A stretch of DNA of 64,000 nt from NCBI RefSeq assembly GCF_004342425.1, contig NZ_SLWQ01000001.1, positions 186,001 to 250,000 on the forward strand, written 5' to 3'. Made by a program: the position numbers and the translations under genes. The notes beneath the pieces are model-generated. The model saw only the letters and a list, made by a program, of their open reading frames with translations. It was not told where the DNA came from and did no database searches. Position 1 is the first letter of the stretch; every line of letters starts with the position of its first letter. This stretch comes from Dokdonella fugitiva. GTDB lineage: Bacteria; Pseudomonadota; Gammaproteobacteria; Xanthomonadales; Rhodanobacteraceae. Shown here one piece after another: positions 17,939 to 28,054 of this stretch.

Positions 17939-18879
17939 TGTACTCGCTGGTGATTCCGGTATACGGCAACGAGGCCTCGATCGGCGAGCTGCTCGAGGCG
18001 ATCGCGGGCCTGTCGCGACGGCTGTCGCAGCCGCTCGAGGCCGTGTTCGTCGTCGACGGCAGTCCCGACCGCAGCTATGCGCTGCTGCGCGACGCGCTGC
18101 CGCGAATGCCTTTTCCCGCGCAACTGCTCGTCCACTCGCGCAATTTCGGCGCGTTCGCGGCGATCCGCACCGGGCTCGCCGCCGCGCGCGGTGAAGACGT
18201 CGCCGTGATGGCCGCCGACCTGCAGGATCCGATCGAGCTGATCGAGCGCTTCTACGACGTGCTCGCGCGCGACGAAGCCGACGTCATCATCGGCACGCGC
18301 GTCGCGCGCGCGGACCCGTTCCTGTCGCGCGTCGCCTCGGGCGTGTTCTGGTGGCTCTACCGCCGCCTCGTGTTGCCTCAGATCCCACCGGGCGGGGTCG
18401 ACGTGTTCGCCTGCAACCGCGCGTTCCGCACCGAACTGCTCGCGCTCGGCGAGGCGAACACGTCCCTGGTCGGCCAGTTGTTCTGGGTCGGCATGCGTCG
18501 CGCGGTGCTGCCCTACGAGCGCCTGCCGCGCCGCCACGGCCGCAGCGCCTGGTCGTTCTCGCGCAAGCTGAAGTACCTCATGGACAGCGTGTTCGCGTTC
18601 TCCGACCTGCCGGTGCGCCTGCTCATCCTCGTCGGCGGACTCGGCCTCGGCGCCTCGCTGATGCTCGGCAGCGCGGTCGGGATCGCGCGCCTGCTCGGCT
18701 ACATCACGGTGCCCGGCTACGCGATGACGATACTCACGCTGTCGTTCTTCGGCGGCCTCAACACGTTCGGGCTCGGCCTCGTCGGCGCCTACGTGTGGCG
18801 CGCATACGAAAACACCAAGCAGCGCCCGCTGGCGATCGTTCAGCGCGCGCACGATTACACGGGGACGAAGGCGCCATGA
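17938..18879 (+). CDS. Membrane-anchored family 2 glycosyltransferase (GtrB-like)
   Basis: 313 residues. The GT-A domain covers about 1-215 with [20 protein letters not shown] and the catalytic-region AADLQDP. Two membrane helices follow at about 222-250 and 260-285, then a short basic tail, as in GtrB/DPM1-like enzymes that load a sugar onto undecaprenyl phosphate at the inner membrane. It is translationally coupled on both sides (TGATG upstream, ATGA downstream). With gtrA two genes on, it would supply the lipid-linked sugar for flipping. Which sugar is used cannot be read from the sequence. Confidence 0.88.
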   Translation: MYSLVIPVYGNEASIGELLEAIAGLSRRLSQPLEAVFVVDGSPDRSYALLRDALPRMPFPAQLLVHSRNFGAFAAIRTGLAAARGEDVAVMAADLQDPIELIERFYDVLARDEADVIIGTRVARADPFLSRVASGVFWWLYRRLVLPQIPPGGVDVFACNRAFRTELLALGEANTSLVGQLFWVGMRRAVLPYERLPRRHGRSAWSFSRKLKYLMDSVFAFSDLPVRLLILVGGLGLGASLMLGSAVGIARLLGYITVPGYAMTILTLSFFGGLNTFGLGLVGAYVWRAYENTKQRPLAIVQRAHDYTGTKAP

Positions 18880-19823
18880 GCCATTTCGTGCATCCGCAGG
18901 GCCTGTGCGAATCGTCGGCGATCGGCGAGCGCACGCGCATCTGGGCCTTCGCCCACGTGCTTCCCGGAGCGACGATCGGCGCGGACTGCAACATCTGCGA
19001 CCACGTGTTCGTCGAGAACGACGTCGTCGTCGGCGATCGCGTCACGATCAAGTGCGGCGTGCAGCTGTGGGACGGCGTGCGCGTCGGCAACGACGTGTTC
19101 ATCGGCCCCAACGCGACCTTCACCAACGACCGCTTCCCGCGCAGCAAGGCGTATCCGGAGCGGTTCGCACGGACGCTGCTCGAGGACCACGTCTCCATCG
19201 GCGCCAATGCGACGCTGCTGCCCGGCATCACGATCGGTCGCAACGCGATGGTCGGCGCGGGCGCGGTCGTGACGCGATCGGTGCCGCCGAATGCGATCGT
19301 CGTCGGCAATCCGGCGCGCATCGTCGGCTATGTCAACGCGAAGAACGAAGCCGCGCTCGCCGTCGATGCGGTGCCGGCGCTGGCCGGCGCGCGCCGCCTC
19401 GGCGTCGGCGAAGTCGGCGTGCACCGCCTGCCGCGCGTGGTCGACATGCGCGGCAGCCTCAGCGTCGGCGAATTCGAGCGCACGGTCCCGTTCGCGCCGA
19501 AACGCTACTTCCTCGTCTTCGACGTGCCCGGACGCGAAGTGCGCGGCGAACACGCGCACCGCGAGTGCCACCAGTTCCTCGTCTGCGTGCGCGGCTCGGT
19601 CGCCGTGCTCGTCGACGACGGCCGCCGGCGCGCGGAAGTGCTGCTCGACGCGCCCGACGTCGGCATCCACATCCCCCCGATGACCTGGGGAACGCAGTAC
19701 CGCTACTCCGACGACGCCGTGCTGCTCGTGTTCGCCTCGCACTACTACGATGCGAGCGAGTACATACGCGACTACGACGCCTATCTCGCCGCGATCGGCA
19801 GGGACGGAAGCGACATCGCATGA
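18876..19823 (+). CDS. wxcM: WxcM-type fusion: sugar N-acyltransferase + 3,4-ketoisomerase
   Basis: 315 residues in two domains. Residues 1-165 are a left-handed beta-helix acyltransferase: hexapeptide repeats and [15 protein letters not shown], as in FdtC/WbpD-type N-acetyltransferases. Residues about 180-310 are an FdtA/WxcM-like cupin: [19 protein letters not shown] supplies the active-site His residues, and [12 protein letters not shown] the sugar-binding strand. The cupin domain converts dTDP-4-keto-6-deoxyglucose to the 3-keto isomer; the transaminase then aminates it and the acyltransferase acylates it. The same fusion is known in the Xanthomonas campestris LPS cluster. Confidence 0.9.
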   Translation: MSHFVHPQGLCESSAIGERTRIWAFAHVLPGATIGADCNICDHVFVENDVVVGDRVTIKCGVQLWDGVRVGNDVFIGPNATFTNDRFPRSKAYPERFARTLLEDHVSIGANATLLPGITIGRNAMVGAGAVVTRSVPPNAIVVGNPARIVGYVNAKNEAALAVDAVPALAGARRLGVGEVGVHRLPRVVDMRGSLSVGEFERTVPFAPKRYFLVFDVPGREVRGEHAHRECHQFLVCVRGSVAVLVDDGRRRAEVLLDAPDVGIHIPPMTWGTQYRYSDDAVLLVFASHYYDASEYIRDYDAYLAAIGRDGSDIA

Positions 19824-20284
19824 TGTCCCAGCTCCACCGCGCGCTCGACAGGCCCGCGGCCAGGTTCCTCGTCGGCGGGGCCGGCACGACGCTCGTCTCC
19901 TACGCCGTCTATCTCGGGCTGCTGCACTGGTTGCCGTACCTCGGCGCCTACTGGATCGCCTTCGCCGTCGGTATCGCCTGGTCGTACCTGACCAACACGC
20001 TGTTCGTGTTCCGTACCCGCCCGACCATGGCGCGCGCGCTCGCGTTCCCACTGGTCTATCTCGCGCAGTGGGCATTCGGCTCGATCGTCCTCGTGGGCGC
20101 GGTCGACGGCATGCATGTCCCCGCGAGCATCGGCCCGTTGGTCGTCGTGATCGCGTCGCTGCCGCTGACCTATTTCCTGTCGAAATGGATACTCACCGCG
20201 CGCGGCTCGTCCGCGCCGGCCGGCGAAGCACGCGGGGCCGGCGATGCATCGCCTGCCGGGCGGATATCGGCCATCGATGACTGA
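19820..20284 (+). CDS. gtrA: GtrA-like membrane protein (putative lipid-linked sugar flippase)
   Basis: 154 residues with four membrane helices (about 14-33, 38-60, 72-93 and 100-122) and a polar Ala/Gly-rich tail. The family signature near the N-terminus is [18 protein letters not shown], followed by [12 protein letters not shown], both typical of GtrA (PF04138). GtrA proteins are thought to flip undecaprenyl-phosphate sugars. The start ATG overlaps the wxcM stop by four bases; a second ATG follows directly. The 3' end abuts the truncated gene remnant that begins at 20281. Confidence 0.88.
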   Translation: MMSQLHRALDRPAARFLVGGAGTTLVSYAVYLGLLHWLPYLGAYWIAFAVGIAWSYLTNTLFVFRTRPTMARALAFPLVYLAQWAFGSIVLVGAVDGMHVPASIGPLVVVIASLPLTYFLSKWILTARGSSAPAGEARGAGDASPAGRISAIDD

Positions 20285-21084
20285 ATCGGCAGGATCCGCA
20301 GGCCTACTTCGCCGAGCGCTCGTTCGACGATCGCTTGCAGGCCTCATTGCCCGCCGGCAGCTCGGTGTTCGAACTGCCGTACACGTTCTTCCCGGAAAGT
20401 CCGCAGCGCGGCGGAAGCTATCTGCTGATCGAGCCGTATCTGCGCACGCACGGCCTCCGCTGGAGCTTCGGAACGATGCGAGGGCGACCCGGAGACGTCT
20501 GGTACGAACGCGCGTCGCGCCTCACGGGCCAGGAATTCGCCGATGCACTGGCCACGGCAGGCTTCGCCGCCGCCTACGTCGACGGCCGCGCGTACGACGA
20601 CGGCGGGGCCGCCATCATGGCATCCCTCCGCGCACTGTTCGGTGGCCCCATCATCGAGGATGCCTCCACCCACCGTGCGCTGTTCCGCGTTCCGCCCGCG
20701 CGCCCGCGGGCGCGCCCCTTGGTGGTCGCGAGCACCGATCGTGGATGGCACACCCAGGGAGCGGCGAGCGCGACGCTCACGTGGAGCACGGGCTCCGCGC
20801 GACTCGCCATCGCCAACCCGACGGACGCCTCGCAACGCGTCCACGTGACGTTCAGGCTCGCATCCCGATCACCGCGCAAGGTCGACATCGCCTATGCGAA
20901 ACGCGTTCTGTCCGGCGTGGCGCTCACCGCGGCCGCGCCGAGCGACATTTCGATCGCATTTCCCGCTGCACCCGGAATCACCTGGCTCGACCTCGACACC
21001 GACGTGCCAGCGCAACCGTCCGGCGATGGCGACCCGCGACGCCTCGGATTCGGGCTCAGCGACCTGTCCGTGACCGTGGAATGA
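20281..21084 (+). pseudogene. 5'-truncated copy of the large membrane protein at 21400
   Basis: The frame opens just after a stop at 20278-20280 and runs 267 codons. From LPAGSSVFELPYTFFPESP onward it aligns with the last ~265 residues of the downstream protein (GGARVFELPYTYFPESP, then EPYL, W-SFG-M-GRP, DGGAA). The whole N-terminal membrane region of about 430 residues is absent, and the remnant begins abruptly beside the gtrA stop. It has no signal peptide, so the domain could not reach the periplasm. A TTG at 20335 is the only early start. Most likely a duplication that lost its 5' part; expression as a cytosolic domain is possible but unsupported. Confidence 0.7.
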
Positions 21085-21399
21085 AAGGCGCCGCCGTGTC
21101 CGCTGCGCACGTTCGCACTGGCGGCACGCGCGGGCCCGCCCGATAATCCACATGTCCCAAGCATCCTCGTCTCTCGCAATGGATTGTGCGGCATCCGCGC
21201 AGGCGGCAGCCGGCGCGGCGATGCATGGTGGCGCAAGTGGATGTGCGCCGGTTCCCAACCTCGCGCGCGGCTTCGCCCGGAATCGTGTGCCAGGGGAAAG
21301 GGCCTGCCCGCACCCGGAGCGTGAGGCGTCGACGCAAGCCGGGTCCGGAATTCGTCACGCCGGCTCGTGACATCACCCGACCTTCCCGAGGAGGAACGC
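21085..21399 (+). other. Gene-free interval between the truncated copy and its full-length paralogue
   Basis: 315 bases. Short open frames exist in all directions but none has a ribosome-binding site or a plausible protein. Its 3' end carries the strong GAGGAGGAAC site used by the gene at 21400. I see no remnant of the missing membrane domain here and no clear hairpin. Confidence 0.6.
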
Positions 21400-23493
21400 A
21401 TGTCGAGCGAAACCCGTGTCGTGCCGCCGCGCATTCCTGCATGGGTCGACGATGTCGTCGCCGCTCTGTTTTCCCTCGCCGTAGGGGCGTGCGTCTTCCT
21501 GTCGTGGCCGCTCGACCTGCACACGCCGATCGTGACCGGCGGCGACGCGACCTCCGCGCAGTACGTCATCAAGTCGATCCTCGAACACGGCAGTTATACC
21601 CGCAACCCGGATGTCGGCGCGCCGTTCGGCGCGACGATGTACGACTACCCGATGCCGGAGCCGACGCATCATGCGTTCTTCCGGCTGTTGGGCCTGTTCA
21701 GCAAGGACCCGTTCCTCGCCTTCAACCTGTTCTACCTGCTCGGCTTCGCGGTCGCCGCGTACACCGCCTGCTGGGCCTTGAGGCGCAATGGCATCGGCCG
21801 CTGGCCGGCGATCGCGGGCGCGATCGCCTTCGCCTTGCTGCCGTTCCATTTCCGGCGCTTCGGCCACGTGTTCCTCGCTTCGTACGCGGCGATCCCGGTC
21901 TTCGCCCACTACACGCTGCAACTGGCGACGTATCGCGCGCCGCACGTGCCCGGCACGGTCCGCATCGGCGCGCTGCCGCTGCTCGCGATCGCCGTGGCCG
22001 CGGGGACCGGCGTGTACTACGCCTGGTTCGGACTGCTGTTCATCGTGTTCGCCGCGGCGCTCGGGGCGGCGCAGTCGCGACGGTGGCAGCCGCTGCGCGT
22101 GGGCGCTGCCTTCGCGGCGACGATCGTCGCGGTGATCGCGCTTTCGCTGCTGCCGAACGCCCTCTACCATGCTTCGGAAGGCGCCAACGCCGCGGTCGCC
22201 GCGCGCCAGGCGTTTGAGTCCGAAATGTACGGCCTGCGCATCACGCAGTTGCTGTTTCCGACCCCCGGGCACAGGATCGCCGTGCTGGACGCGTTCATGG
22301 CCGACTACAAGGACTCGGTGCAGTACGTCAACGAGAACTCGGCCGCGGCGCTCGGCATCGTCGGCGCGATCGGCTTCATGATCGCGCTGGGGGCAGTGTT
22401 CTTCGGCGACGCGCGCAGGCACGCGGCGTTGTGGGCGACCGGCGCGGCGTGCGCGGCCGGCGTGCTCTACGCGACCATCGGCGGCTTCGGCGCCATCGTC
22501 GGGCGCCTGTTGACTCCGGAGCTGCGCGGACTCAACCGGATCAGCGTCTTCATCGGGTTCTTCGCCCTGTACGCGTTGCTTTGCGCCTTCGAGATCGCGA
22601 CGCGCGGCCGGCGGCGCCGGGCGGTCGACGTCGCGTTCACTGCCGTCGTCGTCGCGGTCGCCTGCTTCGACCAGATCCCCGGCAAGGGCCTCGTACACCA
22701 GAGCGCAAGGGTGATCGCGCCGCGCAAGGCGCTCTATGCGCGCATCCGCGCGGCGTTGCCGGGCGGCGCGCGCGTGTTCGAGCTGCCTTACACCTATTTC
22801 CCGGAAAGCCCGCACCGGGTCGGAAGCTACAGCCTGCTGGAACCGTATCTGTTCACGCAGGGTCTCGAATGGAGCTTCGGCGACATGCATGGCCGGCCTG
22901 CGGACGTGTGGAACGAGCAGGTCGCCGCGCTCGACGGCGATGACCTGGCCGGCGCGCTCGCGCTCGCGGGCTTCAGCGCGATCTACGTCGACCGGCGCGG
23001 CTACGAGGACGGTGGCGCGGCGGTCGAGCGTGGGCTGCGTGCACACTTCGGTGCCCCGATCGTCGAGGATGCGAACCTCGGCCGCGCCGTCTATCGCGTG
23101 CCGCCGCCGCGGCCGGGCATGGTTCCGCACGTCGCGGTGGACCTCGGCCGCGGCTGGAAAGCCGCCGGCGGTGATGCCGCGAGTGCCGCGGGCGACGCCG
23201 ATCTCGTCGTCGCCAACCCCACGTCGTCGCCGGTTTCCCTCGCCTTGCGCTTCCGCCTCGACAGCGCGACGTCGCGCAAGCTCGTCCTGTCCTATGGCGA
23301 CCAGGTCATCACGGCCTATTCCGTGCGCGGCGGCGAACGCGTGGAGGCGTCGGTATCGATCCAGGCGCAACCCGGCGTCTCACGCTTGCTCGTTGGCAAT
23401 GAAGCGCCGATCGCCGCGGCCGCGCAGGACGCGGCGACGAAGCCGTCGGTGCGCATAAGCGGCCTCGCCTGGGGCGTGACCGGCCGGTTCTGA
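21400..23493 (+). CDS. Large multi-pass membrane protein, probable GT-C-type glycosyltransferase
   Basis: 697 residues; ATG 21400 follows a strong GAGGAGG site and is preferred over GTG 21367. About ten membrane helices occupy residues 1-430. The first periplasmic loop (TPIVTGGDATSAQYVIKSIL, then YDYPMPEPTHHAFFR) holds acidic and aromatic residues like those of polyprenyl-sugar-dependent GT-C enzymes. A soluble C-terminal domain of about 265 residues starts at FELPYTYFPESP. It would act in the periplasm on lipid-linked sugar delivered by GtrB/GtrA. Family assignment is by architecture, not by an exact motif. The truncated upstream gene is a paralogue of its C-terminal domain. Confidence 0.65.
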   Translation: MSSETRVVPPRIPAWVDDVVAALFSLAVGACVFLSWPLDLHTPIVTGGDATSAQYVIKSILEHGSYTRNPDVGAPFGATMYDYPMPEPTHHAFFRLLGLFSKDPFLAFNLFYLLGFAVAAYTACWALRRNGIGRWPAIAGAIAFALLPFHFRRFGHVFLASYAAIPVFAHYTLQLATYRAPHVPGTVRIGALPLLAIAVAAGTGVYYAWFGLLFIVFAAALGAAQSRRWQPLRVGAAFAATIVAVIALSLLPNALYHASEGANAAVAARQAFESEMYGLRITQLLFPTPGHRIAVLDAFMADYKDSVQYVNENSAAALGIVGAIGFMIALGAVFFGDARRHAALWATGAACAAGVLYATIGGFGAIVGRLLTPELRGLNRISVFIGFFALYALLCAFEIATRGRRRRAVDVAFTAVVVAVACFDQIPGKGLVHQSARVIAPRKALYARIRAALPGGARVFELPYTYFPESPHRVGSYSLLEPYLFTQGLEWSFGDMHGRPADVWNEQVAALDGDDLAGALALAGFSAIYVDRRGYEDGGAAVERGLRAHFGAPIVEDANLGRAVYRVPPPRPGMVPHVAVDLGRGWKAAGGDAASAAGDADLVVANPTSSPVSLALRFRLDSATSRKLVLSYGDQVITAYSVRGGERVEASVSIQAQPGVSRLLVGNEAPIAAAAQDAATKPSVRISGLAWGVTGRF

Positions 23494-23646
23494 TCACCCG
23501 CGCCGTTCTTCCGGCGCACCACGGCAGCGTGGTTGGCGAGGCCGTCGCGCTTGCCCGATAATCGCCCGACCCCGTCGCCGCCGGCCCCGTCCGCGGCACG
23601 CACGTGCAGCGCCCGGCCGGGCCGCCATCAAACTCCGCAGGCACGC

Positions 23647-25623
23647 ATGATCCAGGACACGACGTCATCGATGGACAAGCCAGTGTGGGAGCCGAGCTCC
23701 GAGCGCATCGAGCGCGCGAACATCAGTCGCTTCATGCGCTTCGTGCGCGAGAGCACCGGCAACGACGACATCCGTCGCTACGCACCGCTGCACGAGTTCT
23801 CCGTGCGCAATCCGGAGCGCTTCTGGTCGCTCGTGTGGGAATTCTGCGGCATCCGGGCCCACGGCGACCACGAACCGGTGCTGGTCGACCGCGACCGCAT
23901 GCCCGGTGCGCGCTGGTTCCCGAACGTCACCTTGAACTTCGCGCAGAACCTGCTGCGCTTCAAGGACGAGCGTACGGCAATCGTGTTCCGCAACGAGTGG
24001 GGCCATCGCCGTGAACTCAGCTACGCCGAGCTGCACGCCGAGGTCGCGCGCGTCGCGCACGCGCTCAAGCGCGCCGGTGTCGGCCTCGGCGATCGCGTCG
24101 CCGGCTTCATGCCGAACATCCCCGAGACGATCATCGCGATGCTCGCGACCACGTCGCTCGGCGCGACCTGGTCCTCGTGCTCGCCCGATTTCGGCATCCG
24201 TGGCGTGGTCGATCGCTTCGGCCAGATCGCGCCGAAGGTCCTGTTCACTGCCGACAAGTACGGCTACGGCGGCAAGCGCTTCGATTGCCTCGAGAAGATC
24301 CGCGGCGTGCTCGACGAGATGCCGAGCATCGAGCATCTCGTGGTCGTGCCCTACAGCGGCGAGCCGCTCGTCCTCGACGGGCTGCGCAACGCGGTCGCGC
24401 TGCCGGATTTCTGTGAAGGAGGCGAGCACGCGCTCGAGTTCGTGCCGGTGCCGTTCGACCATCCGCTGTACGTGATGTACTCGTCCGGCACCACCGGCGT
24501 GCCCAAGTGCATCGTGCACGGCGTCGGCGGCACCCTGCTGCAGCACCTCAAGGAGCTCGTGCTGCACACCGATCTCAAGCGCGAAGACCGCCTGTTCTAC
24601 TACACGACCTGCGGCTGGATGATGTGGAACTGGTTCGTCTCCGGCCTCGCGGTCGGCGCGACCCTGGTGGTCTACGACGGCTCGCCCTCGCACCCGGACG
24701 GCAACGCGCTGTGGGACCTCGCCGACGAAGTCGGCATCAGCGTGTTCGGCACCAGTGCGAAGTGGCTCAGCGCGATCGAGAAGGCCGGCGTGAAGCCGCG
24801 CGAGACGCACAAGCTGCTGCAGCTGAAGACGATCCTGTCGACCGGCTCGCCGCTCGCGCCGGAGAGCTACGACTACGTCTATCGCGACATCAAGGACCGC
24901 GTGCTGCTCGCGTCGATCTCCGGCGGCACCGACATCATCTCCTGCTTCGCGCTCGGCTGCCCGGTGCTGCCGGTGTATCGCGGCGAATTGCAGTGCCGCG
25001 GCCTCGGCATGAAGGTCGAGATCCTCGACGACGATGGCAAGCCCGTGCGCGGCGAGAAGGGCGAGCTCGCGTGCACCGCACCGTTCCCGTCGATGCCGGT
25101 GTTCTTCTGGAACGACCCGGACGGCGAAAAGTACCGCAGCGCGTATTTTTCGCGCGTGCCGGGCGTCTGGTGCCACGGCGACCATGCGATGCTCACCGAG
25201 CATGACGGCGTGATCATCTACGGTCGGTCCGACGCGACGCTCAATCCGGGCGGCGTGCGCATCGGCACGGCGGAAATCTACCGCCAGGTCGAGCAGGTGC
25301 CGGAAGTACTCGAATCGGTCGCGGTCGGCCAGCACTGGGGCGACGACGAGCGCGTGATCCTGTTCGTGCGCCTGCGCGAGGGCATCGTGCTCGACGATGC
25401 GCTGCGCGAGCGCATCGCGCGGCAGATCCGCGCGAACACGACGCCACGCCACGTGCCGGCGAAGATCCTGCAGGTCGCCGACATCCCGCGCACGATCTCC
25501 GGCAAGATCACCGAGATCGCGGTGCGCGACGTCATCCATGGTCGTCCCGTGAAGAACACCGATGCGCTGGCGAATCCGCAGGCGCTGGCGTGCTTCCGCG
25601 ACCTGGCCGAGCTGCAACGTTGA
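23647..25623 (+). CDS. aacS: Acetoacetyl-CoA synthetase
   Basis: 658 residues, the expected size for acetoacetate-CoA ligases (ANL superfamily). It activates acetoacetate with ATP and CoA. It shows the P-loop [15 protein letters not shown], the long family N-terminus ([25 protein letters not shown]), [12 protein letters not shown], and the catalytic C-terminal lysine in [17 protein letters not shown] 23647 is chosen; ATG 23671 (MDKPVW) is an alternative. Acetoacetate is also the end product of the homogentisate pathway at 53.6-57.9 kb (with fumarate), so this enzyme could consume it; that link is inference. Confidence 0.93.
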   Translation: MIQDTTSSMDKPVWEPSSERIERANISRFMRFVRESTGNDDIRRYAPLHEFSVRNPERFWSLVWEFCGIRAHGDHEPVLVDRDRMPGARWFPNVTLNFAQNLLRFKDERTAIVFRNEWGHRRELSYAELHAEVARVAHALKRAGVGLGDRVAGFMPNIPETIIAMLATTSLGATWSSCSPDFGIRGVVDRFGQIAPKVLFTADKYGYGGKRFDCLEKIRGVLDEMPSIEHLVVVPYSGEPLVLDGLRNAVALPDFCEGGEHALEFVPVPFDHPLYVMYSSGTTGVPKCIVHGVGGTLLQHLKELVLHTDLKREDRLFYYTTCGWMMWNWFVSGLAVGATLVVYDGSPSHPDGNALWDLADEVGISVFGTSAKWLSAIEKAGVKPRETHKLLQLKTILSTGSPLAPESYDYVYRDIKDRVLLASISGGTDIISCFALGCPVLPVYRGELQCRGLGMKVEILDDDGKPVRGEKGELACTAPFPSMPVFFWNDPDGEKYRSAYFSRVPGVWCHGDHAMLTEHDGVIIYGRSDATLNPGGVRIGTAEIYRQVEQVPEVLESVAVGQHWGDDERVILFVRLREGIVLDDALRERIARQIRANTTPRHVPAKILQVADIPRTISGKITEIAVRDVIHGRPVKNTDALANPQALACFRDLAELQR

Positions 25624-25645
25624 ACCGCCGCCCGCATGCAGCGTC

Positions 25646-28051
25646 ATGCAGCCGCCCCTAGCGCGCATGCTTGACCGGGGAGCTTCGCTCCTCCTCGCGT
25701 GGCTGCCAGCCACCGGCATCGCCGCACTCGGGCTGCTGCTTGCGGACGCCTACACCGCGCAGCGCGCGTTCCTGCTCGGGACGCTGGCCGCGGCGTTGCT
25801 CGTGCGGCCCTTGTGGAACGCCGAGGACCCGGTACGCTGGCCGGCGCGGGGCCCGCTCGCGCTCGTCGTCATCCTGCTGCTCGCGGCGATCATCCGCTGG
25901 CCCGGCGCGCTGCACGTGCAGGGCGGCCAGGACCAGGGCGTCTACGTCGCGATGGCGGCGCACTACGATCGCCATGGGCACATCGACATCGAAGATCCGG
26001 TCCGCGCGGCCTTGACGTCACCGGAGGCGAAGAGTCGCTTCGATGCAGGCAATGCAGGCGGCGTGTACGAGCCCGGCATCTACATCGACGTCGACCGGCC
26101 CGGCCACTATTTCCCGCGCTTCTACCACCTGCAATCGCTATGGCTGGCGATGGCGGGTGCATTGCTCGGCATGGCCGATGCGGCGGCGGCGCAGGTATTC
26201 TTCGGCATCGTCGCGATCCTGTTCCTCTCGCTCGTGGCCGTCCGGCTGGCCAGGGACCCGGTCTTCGGCATCGCCTATGCGGCGGTGCTGGCGATCCTTC
26301 CGCTGCACGTCTTCTTCTCGAAGTTCCCGATTTCGGAAATGCCGACCCTCGCGTTCGCGGCGATGGCCGGCTACGCGATGCTCCGGCACCACGAGCGGCC
26401 GGAAGATCCTGCCGCACCGCGCTGGCTGCTGTGCGCGGCGCTCGCGTTCCTGTGCGTTTTCCTCATGCGCATCTCGGGCTTCCTCTACCTTCCGTTGTTG
26501 CTGCTCGGCGCGACGGCGAGCCACATCGGCGTGGACGACGAACGGCTGCGGCGCCGCTGGCTGCTGTTCTGGTTCGGCACGCTGCTCCTGTACGCCGGTA
26601 CGGTGGTCTACGGCTCGATCTGGGCCGCGCCGTACTCGCATGAAATCTATTCGACCGGCCTCGGCGCGACGCTCTACGCATCCATCCGCTGGTGGCTGCC
26701 CGCGGCGCTCGCACTCATCGTCCTGTCCTTCCTTGCCACGCGATCGGCGGCAGCGCGCCGCTCGTTGCGGCCGTGGCTCGGCCGCGCCGTCGCACTCGGC
26801 GCGCGCGCGGCGCCGCTGGTGGTCGCAGGCGGCGCGCTGTACGCCTCGCTGCGCATCAGCCAGCTCGCCTTCACAGACCGCTTCCAGGGACATGCCTTCT
26901 ACGACCTGAAATGGCACGTTTCGCATGGCGGCATCGAGGTGCTTCGGCTCGGCGTCGTCCCGGTCTTCGTCGAACACGCAACACCGCTCGTCGCCGCGGC
27001 GCTGCTCCTTGCACTCGTGAACGCAGGCAGGGAGCCGCCTCGCCTGCTGCTCGTCGCCTTGGTCACGATCGCGTGTGCCTACAGCTCGGTCGTGCAATGG
27101 TTCGTTCCGTACCAGTACTACTACGCGCGCTACCTCCTCAGCGAGACCGTTCCATTCGCGATGCTGCTGGTGTTCGTGCGCGCGGGCGACTGGTGGCAGC
27201 AGCCACGGCTGCGCCGCTGGCTGGCCACTGCCGCCGTGGCGACGCTCGCCTGGTGCGCATGGTTCACCTGGCCCCTGATCGGGTTTCGTGAAGCGCAGGG
27301 AGCGGAAGCGTCGCTGGCCCGCATTGCGCGCCACCTCGACCGGGACGACGTGCTCATCGTCGACACGCGCGGCATACCCGTGCCGGGAATGATCACCACG
27401 CCGCTGAGGCTCTGGTTCGACAAGCGTGTCTACATCCTCGACGAGCCCGGGCACCTGCGGGATGTCGTACGGGACCTCAAGGCCGCGAACGCATCGGACC
27501 TCTACCTGGTAAGCGGGCAGGACGTCGCCGCCGACGGCTTCGCCCTGGTGGAACATGTCACCTACGACCAGCGCGTGATGGCGCCGGCACCGTACATCCC
27601 ACGCACGACGAACGAACATGCGGCGCGACTGTCCCTGTACGCACTGGACGAGCGCGCGTGGCTGTCATCGGCGCTGCGATCCGCCGATGGCGTCAAGCTG
27701 AGCGATCTTCCCGCCGATTGCTGCAGCGGCATCCACGCGGATCACCTCTGGACCGATGCGGAAGCCCGCATCCGCCTGCCCGGGGCGTCCACGGCAGCCC
27801 GCCTGCTCGTGATCGGGATGCACGGCTTGCGCGACTACGGCGACGCCGACGTGCGCGTCTACATCGACGGCCACCCGCTGCCGCAAACCAGCGCGACGGC
27901 GAAGGAATTGCGCTTCGATGCAGGCGGCATCGATACCCGCGGCGACATCGACCTGCGCATCACGTCCAGGTCGTTCGTGCCGCGGGAGCTGGGATTGAAC
28001 GACGACGAACGCCGCCTCGGCGTCGACATCGAATCCCTGCGTTTCGAATGA
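25646..28051 (+). CDS. Multi-pass membrane protein, GT-C/ArnT-like glycosyltransferase candidate
   Basis: 801 residues from ATG 25646 (ATG 25667 also possible). About twelve membrane helices span residues 10-540. The first large loop carries GGQDQGVYVAMAAHYDRHG, resembling the catalytic Asp-containing loop of GT-C enzymes such as ArnT/PMT. A periplasmic C-terminal region of about 250 residues follows. It ends three bases before the stop of the convergent cystathionine gene, so the two are tail to tail. The substrate is unknown; a role in surface polysaccharide or lipid A decoration is plausible given the sugar cassette upstream. Confidence 0.65.
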   Translation: MQPPLARMLDRGASLLLAWLPATGIAALGLLLADAYTAQRAFLLGTLAAALLVRPLWNAEDPVRWPARGPLALVVILLLAAIIRWPGALHVQGGQDQGVYVAMAAHYDRHGHIDIEDPVRAALTSPEAKSRFDAGNAGGVYEPGIYIDVDRPGHYFPRFYHLQSLWLAMAGALLGMADAAAAQVFFGIVAILFLSLVAVRLARDPVFGIAYAAVLAILPLHVFFSKFPISEMPTLAFAAMAGYAMLRHHERPEDPAAPRWLLCAALAFLCVFLMRISGFLYLPLLLLGATASHIGVDDERLRRRWLLFWFGTLLLYAGTVVYGSIWAAPYSHEIYSTGLGATLYASIRWWLPAALALIVLSFLATRSAAARRSLRPWLGRAVALGARAAPLVVAGGALYASLRISQLAFTDRFQGHAFYDLKWHVSHGGIEVLRLGVVPVFVEHATPLVAAALLLALVNAGREPPRLLLVALVTIACAYSSVVQWFVPYQYYYARYLLSETVPFAMLLVFVRAGDWWQQPRLRRWLATAAVATLAWCAWFTWPLIGFREAQGAEASLARIARHLDRDDVLIVDTRGIPVPGMITTPLRLWFDKRVYILDEPGHLRDVVRDLKAANASDLYLVSGQDVAADGFALVEHVTYDQRVMAPAPYIPRTTNEHAARLSLYALDERAWLSSALRSADGVKLSDLPADCCSGIHADHLWTDAEARIRLPGASTAARLLVIGMHGLRDYGDADVRVYIDGHPLPQTSATAKELRFDAGGIDTRGDIDLRITSRSFVPRELGLNDDERRLGVDIESLRFE

Positions 28052-28054
28052 GGC

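Noticed and set aside
20281..21084. The truncated membrane-protein copy as an independent functional gene with start TTG 20335
   Set aside because: The homology begins abruptly next to gtrA, without signal peptide or ribosome-binding site, while its homologous domain is normally periplasmic; a truncated duplicate explains it better.
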